A stretch of DNA of 64,000 nt, taken from contig NZ_SRLE01000006.1 of NCBI RefSeq assembly GCF_004745945.1, positions 1 to 64,000 of the forward strand, in the 5' to 3' direction. The DNA comes from Mangrovimicrobium sediminis. GTDB lineage: Bacteria > Pseudomonadota > Gammaproteobacteria > Pseudomonadales > Halieaceae. Positions 48,357 to 57,694 of this stretch are shown piece after piece. The translations under genes and the position numbers were made by a program. The notes beneath the pieces are model-generated. The model saw only the letters and a list, made by a program, of their open reading frames with translations. It was not told the DNA's origin and ran no database searches. Positions within the stretch are counted from its first letter, which is position 1; each line of letters starts with the position of its first letter.

Positions 48357-49847
48357 ATGTCCGCCTACCAGCAACTCGAAGACACCCGCAAACGCATCGC
48401 CGCGCTGAACAACGCGCTGGGCATCCTGCACTGGGACCAGGAGACCATGATGCCCGAGGGTGCGGCGCCGGCGCGGGCTGAAGTGCTCGCCGAGCTGCAG
48501 CTCATGGTGCACGAGCTGCAGACCGACGCCGCCCTGCCCGACCTGCTCGACGCGGCGGAAGCGACCAGCAATACGCTGGACGACTGGCAGCGCGCCAACC
48601 TGCGCGAGATGCGCCACCGCTACCTGCACGCCAACGCGGTACCCGGCGACCTGGTACAGCACATCGTGCGGGCGCGCTCCGAGAGCCAGATGACCTGGCG
48701 CCGCGCGCGGCCGGACAACGACTTCGCCGCGCTGGCGCCGAAGCTCGACGCCCTGTTCCAGCTCAAGCGCGAGGAGGCGGCGATCAAGTCCGAGGTGCTC
48801 GGTGTAACGCCCTACGAGGCCCTGCTCGACGAATTCGACCCCGGCCGCCGCGAGGCGCACATCGACGCGATTTTCGATGACCTCGGGGCCTACCTCCCGC
48901 CGACCATCGCGCGCATTCGCGAGCGCCAGGCCGCCGCACCGGCACCGCTGGTCCCGGCCGGCCCGTTCCCGCTGGCGGCGCAGGAAGCGCTCAGCCGCGA
49001 GATCATGCAGGTGCTGGACTTCCCCTTCGACCGCGGCCGCCTGGATACCGCCGCGCACCCGTTCAGCGGCGGCGCCGAGGGCGATGTCCGCATCACCACA
49101 CGCTACTCGGAAGCGGACTTTGTGCAAAGCCTGATGGCAGTGATCCACGAGACCGGCCACGCGCTGTACGAGGACGGCCTGCCCGAGGCCTGGCGCGGCC
49201 AGCCGGTGGGCGAGAGCCGCGGTATGACCCTGCACGAGAGCCAGTCCCTGCTGCTGGAAATGCAGGCCGCCCGCTCGGAAGAGTTCCTGCGCTTCCTCGC
49301 CCCGCTGGTGCGCCAGGTCCTCGGCGGCAACGGCGCGGCCTGGGAGCCGGATAACCTGGTACGCCTGTACCGCAAGGTGGAGCCGGGCCTGATCCGCGTG
49401 TTCGCCGACGAGGTGACCTACCCGCTGCACGTCATCCTGCGCTACCGCCTGGAGAAGGCCATTGTCAGCGGCGACATCGCCACCGGCGACCTGCCCGGCG
49501 CCTGGAACGACGCCATGCAGGAACTGCTCGGCATCTGCCCGCCGGACGACCGCGATGGCGTGATGCAGGACATCCACTGGCCGGAGGGTATCCTCGGCTA
49601 CTTCCCCACCTACTCGCTGGGGGCGATGACCGCGGCGCAATTGTTCGCCACCGCCACCCGCGGCGAACCGGGCATACTGCCGGGCCTGGCGAAAGGTGAT
49701 TTCAAACCCCTTTACCGCTGGCTGGACACCAATATCCGTTCGCGCGGTTGCCTGTACACGCCGGATGAACTGATCGAACAGGCGAGCGGACAGCCGCTGG
49801 GGACCGCCGCGTACAAGGCGACAGTGGAGCGACGCTACCTGGGGTGA
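48357..49847 (+). CDS. M32 family metallocarboxypeptidase
   Basis: 496 aa. Cuts C-terminal residues broadly. Zinc motif HETGH in AVIHETGHALYEDGLP with a downstream Glu in GMTLHESQSLLLE; other M32 motifs are LGILHWDQETMMP near the N-terminus, RITTRY, and YPLHVILRYRLEKAIVSGDI. Length matches Thermus and Pyrococcus carboxypeptidases. The 264-bp gap upstream holds a small GGGTA-ACGC-TACCC stem and no clear promoter. Confidence 0.94.
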   Translation: MSAYQQLEDTRKRIAALNNALGILHWDQETMMPEGAAPARAEVLAELQLMVHELQTDAALPDLLDAAEATSNTLDDWQRANLREMRHRYLHANAVPGDLVQHIVRARSESQMTWRRARPDNDFAALAPKLDALFQLKREEAAIKSEVLGVTPYEALLDEFDPGRREAHIDAIFDDLGAYLPPTIARIRERQAAAPAPLVPAGPFPLAAQEALSREIMQVLDFPFDRGRLDTAAHPFSGGAEGDVRITTRYSEADFVQSLMAVIHETGHALYEDGLPEAWRGQPVGESRGMTLHESQSLLLEMQAARSEEFLRFLAPLVRQVLGGNGAAWEPDNLVRLYRKVEPGLIRVFADEVTYPLHVILRYRLEKAIVSGDIATGDLPGAWNDAMQELLGICPPDDRDGVMQDIHWPEGILGYFPTYSLGAMTAAQLFATATRGEPGILPGLAKGDFKPLYRWLDTNIRSRGCLYTPDELIEQASGQPLGTAAYKATVERRYLG

Positions 49848-49936
49848 TGTGGCGGCCGGCACACAGCGAACCGCCTGCCGTTGTCGCGCCAAAACCGTGC
49901 TAGGATTTCTGTGACCTAACGCCAAGGGCAGCAACG

Positions 49937-50719
49937 ATGCGCGACACTCTGGCCTCCATCCTCGCTCAATTAAACGGCTACGGCAGCCTTATCGCCACCA
50001 TCATCGGCATCATGTTCGGCGGCATGATCGCCGTATTCGCGCTGTACAAGCTGCTGCACTCCGCCCTGAAACCCAAGGGTACTTTTGCCCGCTTCATCGC
50101 CGTGTTCTTCGGCGCCCTGTACGTACTGATCCTGGTGATTACCGCACTGGTCGCCGCGCAGCATATCGGGCTGCCGGTGGAGGGCCTGGCCAGCGTCGCC
50201 ATCCTGGTGGTGATCATTGCCGCGGTGGTGGTGTTCTTCCTGGTGCCATTTCTGCCCCGCCTGCCCTTCGTTCCCGGCGACATGGTCGAGGTGCGCGGAG
50301 AGATGGGCATCGTGGAAGCGATGACCGCCTACCAGGTCGTGCTGCGCAATTTCGACGGGCAGACCGTGTTTATCCCCACTCCGCTGGCGATGGCCGCCCC
50401 CATCCGCAACTACACCGCGGAGCCGCGCAGGCGCATCCAACTGGATATCGACCTGCAGCCCGGGTCGGATATCGAGCGCGCGAGTGAATTGCTGATAGGA
50501 CTTATGCAGAAGCAGGACAAGGTGCTCAGCGAGCCGGCGCCCAGCCTGTTCGTCACCGGAGTCAGCGGAGAAAAGATCAGTATGGTGGGATTTTGCTGGG
50601 CGGCCACCAGCGACTGGTTTGCCGCCCGCGACACCCTGTGGCGTTCGATCGCGGGTGCGCTGGACACGCACGCTGACATCGCCCTGGCCGTACCGCGCCT
50701 GCACGTCAGCGAGGCATGA
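49937..50719 (+). CDS. Small MscS-family mechanosensitive channel
   Basis: 260 aa. Three membrane helices (residues ~15-40, 55-75, 82-108), then the beta domain (PFVPGDMVEVRGEMGIVEAMTAYQVVLRNFDGQTVFIPTPL) and an alpha/beta C-terminal domain with RRRIQLDIDLQPGSDIERA. The pore helix lacks the Gly/Ala pattern of E. coli MscS, being rich in Val and Ile, so gating may differ. Translationally coupled to the next gene through ATGA. Confidence 0.88.
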   Translation: MRDTLASILAQLNGYGSLIATIIGIMFGGMIAVFALYKLLHSALKPKGTFARFIAVFFGALYVLILVITALVAAQHIGLPVEGLASVAILVVIIAAVVVFFLVPFLPRLPFVPGDMVEVRGEMGIVEAMTAYQVVLRNFDGQTVFIPTPLAMAAPIRNYTAEPRRRIQLDIDLQPGSDIERASELLIGLMQKQDKVLSEPAPSLFVTGVSGEKISMVGFCWAATSDWFAARDTLWRSIAGALDTHADIALAVPRLHVSEA

Positions 50720-51603
50720 GCGAACTCCTCTCCACCGCGCTGCGCTACCTCCCGCACCAGCCCAATGCCGAGGTTCTGCGCATGGGGCTGTCACCCCTGG
50801 TGCGGACGCACTGGATCGAGACCGACGCCGGCATCGGGGACTACCACCGGCACAAACTGGCCCAGCGCACACGCCTGGGCGACGCGGTCTACCGCGCGAC
50901 ACCGGAATCCCTGCCCGCTCAACGCGAACTGGCGCAGCTGCTGCGCGATTACCTGTGCAGCGTGCAGGCCCGCCACTACCGCCTCGATGGGGATACACTG
51001 CACTGCACGCCCGGCGGTTTCAGCACCCCGGCGGATGGCGACGAACTGCTCTGGCTCAGTTCGCTGTGGATCGCGGACGACCTCGTCATCATGCAGCCAC
51101 AGGACGATGCCTACGTGCTCACTGCCGCCAGCCTGTGCAGTCCCAGTCACTGGCGACTGGCGGAAAAATTCGGCAAACCGATGCACGAGATTCACGACCC
51201 GATACCCGGCTTCCACCAGCGACTGACGCCGAGTATCGACCGCTTCTTCGCGCGGCTGGACCCCGCGCAGGCTTACGAGCGTTTTAACTGGTCTTTGCAA
51301 GTGGGCGACGAGCTGTTGCAGTTTCCCGATGAGCACGTCCGGGTCGACGAAGATGCAGAGCTCTTCTACCGCGTCGAACGGCAGTCGCTCACCCGCCTGC
51401 CCGAGAGCGGCGCCATCGTGTTCACGATTCGCGTCTACCTGCACCCGCTGGAGGACTTGCTGCCGCTGGAAGGGGCACTGAGAACGCTGTTGCGGGCGGT
51501 GGAGCAGACGCCACCGGCACTGGCGAACTACAAGGGTTTTGACCGTCTGGCGCCGGCGCTGCAACGCTACTACTCGATGGCGGGGTTTTCGCGCGGTTCG
51601 TAA
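50716..51603 (+). CDS. Heme-dependent oxidative N-demethylase family protein (DUF3445)
   Basis: 295 aa. PF11927 enzymes include a heme oxidative N-demethylase acting on dimethylamine-type substrates. Visible motifs: RMGLSPLVRTHWIE, DDLVIMQPQDDAYVLTAASLCSPSHWRLAEKFGKPMHEIHDPIPGF (the family core) and NWSLQVGDELLQFPD. The usual partner reductase and ferredoxin genes are not adjacent, so the substrate is open. Starts within the mscS stop codon (ATGA). Confidence 0.85.
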   Translation: MSELLSTALRYLPHQPNAEVLRMGLSPLVRTHWIETDAGIGDYHRHKLAQRTRLGDAVYRATPESLPAQRELAQLLRDYLCSVQARHYRLDGDTLHCTPGGFSTPADGDELLWLSSLWIADDLVIMQPQDDAYVLTAASLCSPSHWRLAEKFGKPMHEIHDPIPGFHQRLTPSIDRFFARLDPAQAYERFNWSLQVGDELLQFPDEHVRVDEDAELFYRVERQSLTRLPESGAIVFTIRVYLHPLEDLLPLEGALRTLLRAVEQTPPALANYKGFDRLAPALQRYYSMAGFSRGS

Positions 51604-51682
51604 TAGGGTCTGCAGGTCGCAGGGTCTGTCGGCCGTAAACGGGCGGGAGGCCTCTCGCAAGACAGACGTCGGCTGTCGGCAC

Positions 51683-51703
51683 TCGGAAGTCGGAAGTCGG
51701 AAA
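51683..51703. repeat. Three 7-bp tandem repeats
   Basis: TCGGAAG occurs three times head to tail (the last ends in A), in the 247-bp gap between the convergent N-demethylase-like and beta-CASP genes. A perfect palindrome GAACCCGGGTTC (51833-51844) lies just past the beta-CASP stop and could form a weak terminator stem; no T-tract follows. Confidence 0.55.
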
Positions 51704-51850
51704 GCATCCCCCGGTCACTCGAGCTGCGCAACCCGACGCCTTAAATCAGAAGTACCGAATCCCTGACGCCTGACTCTATGGATGGCGCCTGCTTCCCTGC
51801 CTGGCGACGCGTACTTGAGTTCCCGGACTCCCGAACCCGGGTTCCCGGCC

Positions 51851-53254
51851 TCAGAACTCCATGCGCTGCCCGCGGCGCGGGATATCCACATGTAGCTTGC
51901 GCTCCCGCCACAGGCGCTCGGCCAGCGCCTCCTGTGCTTCGAACTCGCCGTGCACCAGCATGACCTGTGGCACCGGCTGGAACTGGCTGATCCAGTCGAC
52001 CAGCCCTGACTGGCCGGCGTGGGCAGACAACCCGCCCAGGGTCTCCACCCGAGCCTTGACCACGTAATCCTCGCCCCACAGTTTGATGTGCCGCGCACCG
52101 TCGACGATGATCCGGCCCAGCGTGCCGCGCGCCTGGTAGCCGGTGAAGATCAGCGTATTGCGCGCGTCCCAGATGCGCTGTTTCAGGTGATGGCGAATAC
52201 GTCCGCCGGTGCACATGCCGGAGCCGGCGATGATGATGGCCCCGCCCTTGATGCGGTTGATGGCCATGGATTCCTCGACCTCCCGCGACATCTGCAGGGT
52301 CGGCAGGAAGCCTTCCAGCGAGGCGCGGTGGACGTCACTGAGCTTGCGCACCTCGTCGTGGTCCAGCAGCTTCAACCAGCGGTCGTAAACGCCGGTGACG
52401 GCGATCGCCATCGGGCTGTCGAGAAACACCTGCCAGTTGTCCAGTTCGCCCTGCTGGTGCAGCAGGCCCAACTGGAACAGGATGTCCTGGGTACGGCCCA
52501 CGGCAAATGCGGGAATCATCACGCTGCCGCCCTGACGCCAGGTGTCGTGCAGGATGTCGCGCAACTCCTCCAGTGAATCCTCCTCGCAGCGGTGCTCGCG
52601 GTCGCCGTAGGTACTCTCCAGCAAGACAACGTCGGCCTTGTGCAGGGTCTGCGGCGGGTTCATCAGCACTGAATCGAGCTTGCCCAGGTCCCCGGAAAAC
52701 ACCAGGGTCTTGCTGTGCTCACCCTCGTTGAGGACGATCTCGATGATCGCGGAACCCAGAATATGCCCGGCATCGTGAAATACTACGACACCGCCCTCGC
52801 CCACCTCGATGCGCTCGCCGTAGGGAAAACCCTCGCACAGGCCGAGTACCGCCTCGACATCGGACTCGTCGTACACCGGATCGATCTCCGGCTGCCCGCG
52901 CCGCACATGACGCAGGTTCTCGCGCTCGAGGTCGCGCAGGTAAAGACCGACCGCGTCGTGCAACATGATGTCGAGCAGGGCCGCGGTGGCCCGGGTACAC
53001 AGGAGGCGTCCGCGAAAGCCCTCCCGGTAGAGTCGCGCCAGCAGCCCGGAGTGGTCCAGATGGGCGTGGGACAGGAGCACCGCGTCGATGGTCGCGGGGT
53101 CGAAGGCAAACTCTTCCTCGTGAATTCGCTTTACCGCGTCACCGCCCTGGTGCATGCCGCAATCGAGCAACACACGACCGAGCGCCGGTGATTCCAGCAG
53201 GTGGCAGGAGCCGGTAACTTCACGCGCCGCGCCGAGAAACGTCAGTGATGCCAT
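51851..53254 (-). CDS. Metallo-beta-lactamase fold, beta-CASP RNase-like hydrolase
   Basis: 467 aa. Zinc motif HxHxDH in LLSHAHLDHSGLLARL, further ligands in VVFHDAGHILGSA and the C-terminal His in MLVHGEFEAQ. The beta-CASP domain has motif A-like ESTYGDREH and IAGSGMCTGGRIRHHL, plus RXKR-like FTGYQARGTLGRII. Related to YSH1/CPSF-73-type nucleases (bacterial group). The start at 53254 (MASLTFLGAAREVTGSCHLLE) is standard for the family; a longer frame starts at 53299. Role probably RNA processing, not shown. Confidence 0.9.
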   Translation of the reverse strand: MASLTFLGAAREVTGSCHLLESPALGRVLLDCGMHQGGDAVKRIHEEEFAFDPATIDAVLLSHAHLDHSGLLARLYREGFRGRLLCTRATAALLDIMLHDAVGLYLRDLERENLRHVRRGQPEIDPVYDESDVEAVLGLCEGFPYGERIEVGEGGVVVFHDAGHILGSAIIEIVLNEGEHSKTLVFSGDLGKLDSVLMNPPQTLHKADVVLLESTYGDREHRCEEDSLEELRDILHDTWRQGGSVMIPAFAVGRTQDILFQLGLLHQQGELDNWQVFLDSPMAIAVTGVYDRWLKLLDHDEVRKLSDVHRASLEGFLPTLQMSREVEESMAINRIKGGAIIIAGSGMCTGGRIRHHLKQRIWDARNTLIFTGYQARGTLGRIIVDGARHIKLWGEDYVVKARVETLGGLSAHAGQSGLVDWISQFQPVPQVMLVHGEFEAQEALAERLWRERKLHVDIPRRGQRMEF

Positions 53255-53267
53255 GGGCTGGTGACTC

Positions 53268-53765
53268 CTAATCAGATTTGAGTGTCGTGCTGGAGGCAAA
53301 CGACTGGCTGGACTGGCTGATCAACCAGTAAGTGACACCCAGAGACAGCACGACAGCGGCGATGGCGAAAACGTAAATTGCCTGGACACTGGAGAGGTCG
53401 AGAACTATGACCTTTCGCGCAATCGCCATCAACGCAGTGGCGATAACCAGTTTGATCGGCAGGGTGCGGGTACCGAGATAGAGGCGGATATTGATAAATA
53501 TCTCGATGGCAATCAGCACCACCATGAACGCGCCAAAGATGGCGAAAATATCGCTGACACCGAGCAGGCCCACCGGCGGCTGCATCAACCGCGACCACAT
53601 GACGTACATGACGTCCGCCACACCAAACAGGATGACCAGCGCCATCAGGATTGACATCAATTTGACGCACAGGCGGATGACCCGGTGCAGGGAACGAATG
53701 AGCGGGTCGGGGTGCCGTTCGGAGAACTCCTCGTGGATGGTGCGCTCTTCGCTGGATTCACTCAT
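53268..53765 (-). CDS. PsiE-family (phosphate-starvation-inducible) membrane protein
   Basis: 165 aa with four membrane helices (~35-55, ~70-90, ~100-120, ~127-148). PsiE family pattern: VADVMYVMWSRLMQPPVGLLGVSDIFAIFGAFMVVLIAIEIF and RTLPIKLVIATALMAIARKVIVLD. Physiological role unknown; induced by phosphate limitation in E. coli. Located 13 nt upstream of the beta-CASP gene start on the same strand. Confidence 0.88.
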   Translation of the reverse strand: MSESSEERTIHEEFSERHPDPLIRSLHRVIRLCVKLMSILMALVILFGVADVMYVMWSRLMQPPVGLLGVSDIFAIFGAFMVVLIAIEIFINIRLYLGTRTLPIKLVIATALMAIARKVIVLDLSSVQAIYVFAIAAVVLSLGVTYWLISQSSQSFASSTTLKSD

Positions 53766-53833
53766 GTTCTGCCCCTGGCATCCATGGACGCTGCGGAGAC
53801 GAACTTACCGGTATATCCGGTACAGCGCAAGAA

Positions 53834-54301
53834 TCACTCGAGCAGGTCGGCAAAGTGCTCGAAAGCGAAACCGCGATACTGCATGAAGCGCGCGCGGCGG
53901 GCTCGCTCACGCATGTCGACACAGGGGGAATCACCGAATTTGCGCTGCAGCGCCTGGGCGGCGAGATCAAACCAATCACACGGTTCGCCAGCGAAGGCGG
54001 CTTCCATCTGCTCGTCAGTCACACCGCGCTGGCGCAGTTCCTGGCGCACACGCAGGGGGCCGTGCCCTCGCGAGACCCGCTGACGCAGGAAGCTCTCGGC
54101 AAACCGCTGGTCGCTCTGCAAACCTTCATCGGCCAGCCGGTCTACCTGCGCCTCAACCAGGGCAGGATCGTGAAAACGTCGCTTCAGTTTGTCGCACAAT
54201 TCGCGCCGGCTGTGTTCCCGGCGGGCGAGCAGGTCCATCGCCGCCGCACGCACCTGGGTGGCGGTGGGGACTGGAGCCGTGCTGGTGTCGCGCTCAGGCA
54301 T
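53834..54301 (-). CDS. recX: RecA regulatory protein RecX
   Basis: 155 aa helical-repeat protein that caps RecA filaments. Three-helix repeats start with AMDLLARREHSRRELCDKLKRRF, with LADEGLQSDQRFAESFLRQRVSRGHGPLRVRQEL and the third repeat RERARRARFMQYRGF. The ATG at 54299-54301 follows directly after the T-tract of a strong terminator, with no Shine-Dalgarno between, so expression depends on read-through from recA or on a leaderless message. Confidence 0.92.
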   Translation of the reverse strand: MPERDTSTAPVPTATQVRAAAMDLLARREHSRRELCDKLKRRFHDPALVEAQVDRLADEGLQSDQRFAESFLRQRVSRGHGPLRVRQELRQRGVTDEQMEAAFAGEPCDWFDLAAQALQRKFGDSPCVDMRERARRARFMQYRGFAFEHFADLLE

Positions 54302-54306
54302 GAATT

Positions 54307-54353
54307 AAAAAAGGCGTCGGGGCAGAGAGTGGGATAAGTGGGACCCCGACGCC
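54307..54353 (-). terminator. Intrinsic terminator between recA and recX
   Basis: GGCGTCGGGG and CCCCGACGCC form a perfect 10-bp stem with a 21-nt loop, followed on the minus strand by six T at 54307-54312. The recA stop is 20 nt upstream and the recX ATG 5 nt downstream. Confidence 0.92.
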
Positions 54354-54373
54354 TCGTGGAAACAACGGGGAAC

Positions 54374-55423
54374 CTACTCCTGCTCCGCCTCGGCTGAGGC
54401 ATCGGCAGCAGCCTCAGCATTCCTCGGCGGCGGTGTCACGTTGAGCAATTGGGCGCGAATCGCTCCCTCGATCTCGCTGGATACCGCAGGATTGTCCTCG
54501 AGGAACTTGGAGGCGTTGGCCTTGCCCTGGCCGATTTTGTCGCCCTTGTAGGAGTACCAGGCGCCGGACTTGTCGACGAGGTTGAGCTTCACGCCCCAGT
54601 CGATCACCTCGCCCATGTGGTAGATACCCTTGCCGTACATGATCTGGAACTCGGCCTGCTTGAAGGGCGGCGATACCTTGTTCTTGACCACCTTGACGCG
54701 GGTCTCGTTGCCGACCACCTCGTCGCCGTCCTTGACCGCACCGATACGGCGGATATCCAGGCGCACGGAGGAGTAGAACTTGAGCGCGTTACCGCCGGTC
54801 GTGGTTTCCGGCGAGCCGAACATGACACCGATCTTCATGCGGATCTGGTTGATGAAGATCACCAGGCAGTTGGTCTGCTTGATGCTGCCGGTCAGCTTGC
54901 GCATCGCCTGGCTGAGCAGGCGCGCCTGCAGGCCGACATGGGAATCGCCCATCTCGCCCTCGATTTCCGCCTTCGGGGTCAGCGCGGCGACGGAGTCGAC
55001 GACCAGCACATCCACCGCGCCGGAGCGCACCAGCATCTCCGTGACTTCCAGGGCCTGCTCGCCGGTGTCCGGCTGGGAGACGATCAGGTCGTCCATCTTC
55101 ACGCCCAGTTTTTCGGCGTAGCTGGGGTCCAGTGCGTGCTCCGCATCAATGAAGGCAGCGGTGCCGCCGAGCTTCTGCGCCTCGGCGATCACCTGCAGGG
55201 TCAGGGTGGTCTTGCCGGAGGATTCCGGGCCGTAGATTTCGCAGATCCGGCCGCGCGGCAGGCCGCCGATGCCGAGGGCGATGTCCAGGCCCAGGGAGCC
55301 GGTGGAAATGGCGGGAATCGCTTCGGGCTCCTTGTCGCCCATGCGCATGACAGTGCCCTTGCCGAACTGGCGCTCGATCTGCGCGAGTGCCGCTTCCAGT
55401 GCCTTTTCCTTATTTGCGTCCAT
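54374..55423 (-). CDS. recA: Recombinase RecA
   Basis: 349 aa. DNA strand exchange and LexA co-protease. N-terminus [23 protein letters not shown], Walker [13 protein letters not shown], Walker [12 protein letters not shown]2 loop [10 protein letters not shown] and the acidic C-terminal tail ([14 protein letters not shown]). Single intact copy. Controlled by a LexA box 50 nt upstream. Confidence 0.98.
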   Translation of the reverse strand: MDANKEKALEAALAQIERQFGKGTVMRMGDKEPEAIPAISTGSLGLDIALGIGGLPRGRICEIYGPESSGKTTLTLQVIAEAQKLGGTAAFIDAEHALDPSYAEKLGVKMDDLIVSQPDTGEQALEVTEMLVRSGAVDVLVVDSVAALTPKAEIEGEMGDSHVGLQARLLSQAMRKLTGSIKQTNCLVIFINQIRMKIGVMFGSPETTTGGNALKFYSSVRLDIRRIGAVKDGDEVVGNETRVKVVKNKVSPPFKQAEFQIMYGKGIYHMGEVIDWGVKLNLVDKSGAWYSYKGDKIGQGKANASKFLEDNPAVSSEIEGAIRAQLLNVTPPPRNAEAAADASAEAEQE

Positions 55424-55472
55424 GTGTCGCTCCCCTGCTGGTGTCTGAGAATCAATGGCTATACAGTAAAAC

Positions 55473-55492
55473 TACTGTATATATACTCAGTG
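55473..55492 (-). promoter_or_regulatory. LexA (SOS) box upstream of recA
   Basis: Plus-strand TACTGTATATATACTCAGTG contains CTG-N10-CAG and matches the gammaproteobacterial LexA consensus (TACTGTATATATATACAGTA) at nearly every position. Next to it, TACAGTA-AAAC-TACTGTA (55462-55479) forms a second perfect inverted repeat, so LexA could have two overlapping half-sites. Confidence 0.9.
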
Positions 55493-55577
55493 CTTTGAAA
55501 GGGAATTGCAAGCCCGCCGGGGCATTAATTTCGGGCGGGGAAAAAGACGTGCCTGAATAGGCTACAGGTGAGAAACC

Positions 55578-55595
55578 GGGGCGCGAGCGCGCCCC
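55578..55595 (-). terminator. Hairpin after mmsB
   Basis: GGGGCGC-GAGC-GCGCCCC is a perfect 7-bp stem 6 nt after the mmsB stop; on the minus strand it is followed by GGTTTCTC, a poor T-tract. It probably ends or slows the catabolic operon before the recA promoter. Confidence 0.55.
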
Positions 55596-55601
55596 GCGGG
55601 A

Positions 55602-56486
55602 TCAGTCCTGGTAGCGTTCCAGCACCGAGGAGAAGTCGCGCTGGCCGTTGCCCTCGCCCTGGTGCTTCTCGTAAATGGCGCGGGCCAGCTTGCCCATCTG
55701 GTTGTCGACACCGCTGGCATCGGCGATGCCGCCGGCCAGGCCCAGGTCCTTGGCCATCAGGTCGACCATGAAGCCCGGCTGGTAGCCTTTGCTCGCCGGG
55801 GCATTCTCCATCACGCCGGGGTACGGGTTGTAGACCTCCAGCGACCAGTTGCGGCCGGAGCTGGCGAGCATGATCTCGGACAGCACTTTCGGGTCCAGGC
55901 CATTGCGCGCGCCCATCTCCAGCGCCTCGCAGGTGCCGATCATGTGGATGGCCAGCAGCATGTTGTTGCAGCCCTTGGCCACCTGGCCGGCGCCGGCGGG
56001 ACCGGCGTGGAAGATGTTCTTGCCCATGCCGGCGAGGATGATTTTCGCTTTCTCGAAGGTCTCGGCGCTGCCCCCGCACATGAAGGCCAGGGTGCCGGCC
56101 GCGGCCGCGGCCACACCGCCGGAGACCGGCGAATCCATGAAGCCGATGCCCATCGCTGCGGCGGCCTCGCCCACTTCGCGGGCGGTGGCGGCGTCGATGG
56201 TGCTGCAGTCGAGCACGGTAGTGCTGGCATCCAGTTTCGCCAGCAGGCCGTCGTCGCCGAGGTAGGTGCCGGCCACATGCTTGCCCGCCGGCAGCATGGA
56301 AATCACATAGTCCTTGCCGGCGATGGCCTCGGCGGCAGAGGCGGCGACGTCGGCGCCCGCCTCACGCAGCTGTTCGCAGGCGGCGGGGGCGAGGTCGAAA
56401 ACAGTAACGGCGTGGCCGGCCTTGACCAGGTTGGTGGCCATCGGCCCACCCATGTTGCCCAGACCGATAAATGCGACGTTGGCCAT
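55602..56486 (-). CDS. mmsB: 3-hydroxyisobutyrate dehydrogenase MmsB
   Basis: 294 aa. Oxidises 3-hydroxyisobutyrate to methylmalonate semialdehyde with NAD. Rossmann motif FIGLGNMGGPMATNLVKAG, substrate motif DSPVSGGVAAAAAGTLAFMCGG, and the catalytic Lys in AGQVAKGCNNMLLA. Last gene of the operon, 95 nt after the hydrolase gene. Family length and motifs are standard. Confidence 0.94.
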   Translation of the reverse strand: MANVAFIGLGNMGGPMATNLVKAGHAVTVFDLAPAACEQLREAGADVAASAAEAIAGKDYVISMLPAGKHVAGTYLGDDGLLAKLDASTTVLDCSTIDAATAREVGEAAAAMGIGFMDSPVSGGVAAAAAGTLAFMCGGSAETFEKAKIILAGMGKNIFHAGPAGAGQVAKGCNNMLLAIHMIGTCEALEMGARNGLDPKVLSEIMLASSGRNWSLEVYNPYPGVMENAPASKGYQPGFMVDLMAKDLGLAGGIADASGVDNQMGKLARAIYEKHQGEGNGQRDFSSVLERYQD

Positions 56487-56581
56487 GCTCTGCTCCTGAT
56501 GTGTCTTATGTGCCCAAAAATTCTGTGAACCCGCACAGCGGGTTGGTCGTGTACATCACCGCACCCTCGCGGGCGCGGCGA

Positions 56582-57694
56582 TCAGCCCAGGTCCGCCAGC
56601 GGGTTGGCCGGCCAGGGCGCGGTAAAGAAGGTGTCGAGGAGATCCTCGGGGACCTCGCGCGAGGCGCTGTATTGCCAGGCCGGGTTGCGGTCCTTGTCGA
56701 TCAGCAGCGCGCGCACGCCCTCGGCGAATTCCGGGTGGCGCACGATATTGGTAGCCAGCTGCAACTCGGCGCGGAACACGTCCGCCAGCCCGGCGTGGCG
56801 GGTCTCCCACAGCTGCCGGTGAATCCACAGGGCGGCCAGCTTGGAACCGTGGGCCAGGCTGTCGCGGGCCTTGGATAGCCACGGGTCGTCGGTGTCCTGC
56901 GCGGTGATCTGGTCGATGATCGCGTGGATGTCGTCGCCGTCCAGCAACTGGGCGATGGTCGCCGCGTGCGGCTCCACCTGCCCCGCCGGTGAGGCGGAGA
57001 GGCTCTGCCCGGCGAAGCCGCGCAGCACGTGCCGCACCCGGGCGTGGTTGCCCTCGGTGCTGGCGCTCCAGGCCTGGCGCTGCAGGCCGGCCAGTACCGC
57101 GTCCTTGTGCTCGCTGAGGATGAAGCGGTCGGCGATGCCGATGTAGATGGCGTCCGCGGCGTTGATCGAGGCGCCGGTCAGGGCCAGGAACTCGCCGGTC
57201 TTGCCCGGCGAGTGATTGAGAAACCAGCTGCCGCCCACGTCCGGGAACAGCGCGATGGTCACCTCGGGCATGGCGATGCGTGTGCGCTCGGTCACCACCC
57301 GGTGCGAGCAGCCGGCCATCACGCCCAGGCCACCGCCCATGACGATGCCGTGGCCCCAGCACACCAGCGGCTTGGCGTAGGTGTGCAGGGTGTAGTTCAT
57401 GCGGTATTCGCGGGCGAAAAACGCCTCGGCGTACTCGCAGGGGCCGCCGGGTTGCTCGACGGCGGACTTGTACAGGGCCTGCACGTCGCCGCCGGCGCAG
57501 AAGGCTTTCTCGCCGGCGCCTTCGATAAACACCGCGGCGATGCTGTCATCTTGCGCCCAGGCGTCCAGCTGCGCCTGCAGCAGGTCGACCATCTCCAGGG
57601 TCAGGGAATTGAGCGTACCTTCGACATTGAGGGTAATGCGCCCCAGCTTGCCCTCGGCGCAGTCGAGCTCCGCAAACAGGACCGGTGCGCTCAT
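56582..57694 (-). CDS. 3-hydroxyisobutyryl-CoA hydrolase
   Basis: 370 aa, HIBCH group of the crotonase fold. Frees 3-hydroxyisobutyrate from its CoA thioester in valine breakdown. Oxyanion-hole motifs EKAFCAGGDVQALY and GHGIVMGGGLGVMAGCSHRVV, then PEVTIALFPDVGGSWFLNH, and the extended C-terminal domain (FRAELQLATNIVRHPEFAEGVRALLIDKDRNPAW) that sets HIBCH apart from enoyl-CoA hydratases. Overlaps the previous gene by 1 nt. Confidence 0.93.
   Translation of the reverse strand: MSAPVLFAELDCAEGKLGRITLNVEGTLNSLTLEMVDLLQAQLDAWAQDDSIAAVFIEGAGEKAFCAGGDVQALYKSAVEQPGGPCEYAEAFFAREYRMNYTLHTYAKPLVCWGHGIVMGGGLGVMAGCSHRVVTERTRIAMPEVTIALFPDVGGSWFLNHSPGKTGEFLALTGASINAADAIYIGIADRFILSEHKDAVLAGLQRQAWSASTEGNHARVRHVLRGFAGQSLSASPAGQVEPHAATIAQLLDGDDIHAIIDQITAQDTDDPWLSKARDSLAHGSKLAALWIHRQLWETRHAGLADVFRAELQLATNIVRHPEFAEGVRALLIDKDRNPAWQYSASREVPEDLLDTFFTAPWPANPLADLG

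Noticed and set aside
48264-49934. 556-codon minus-strand frame
   Set aside because: Antisense to the M32 carboxypeptidase with its HETGH motif; no motif of its own.
51604-51850. Small gene in the gap before the beta-CASP gene
   Set aside because: Frames are short, without ribosome-binding sites, and the sequence is repeat-like.
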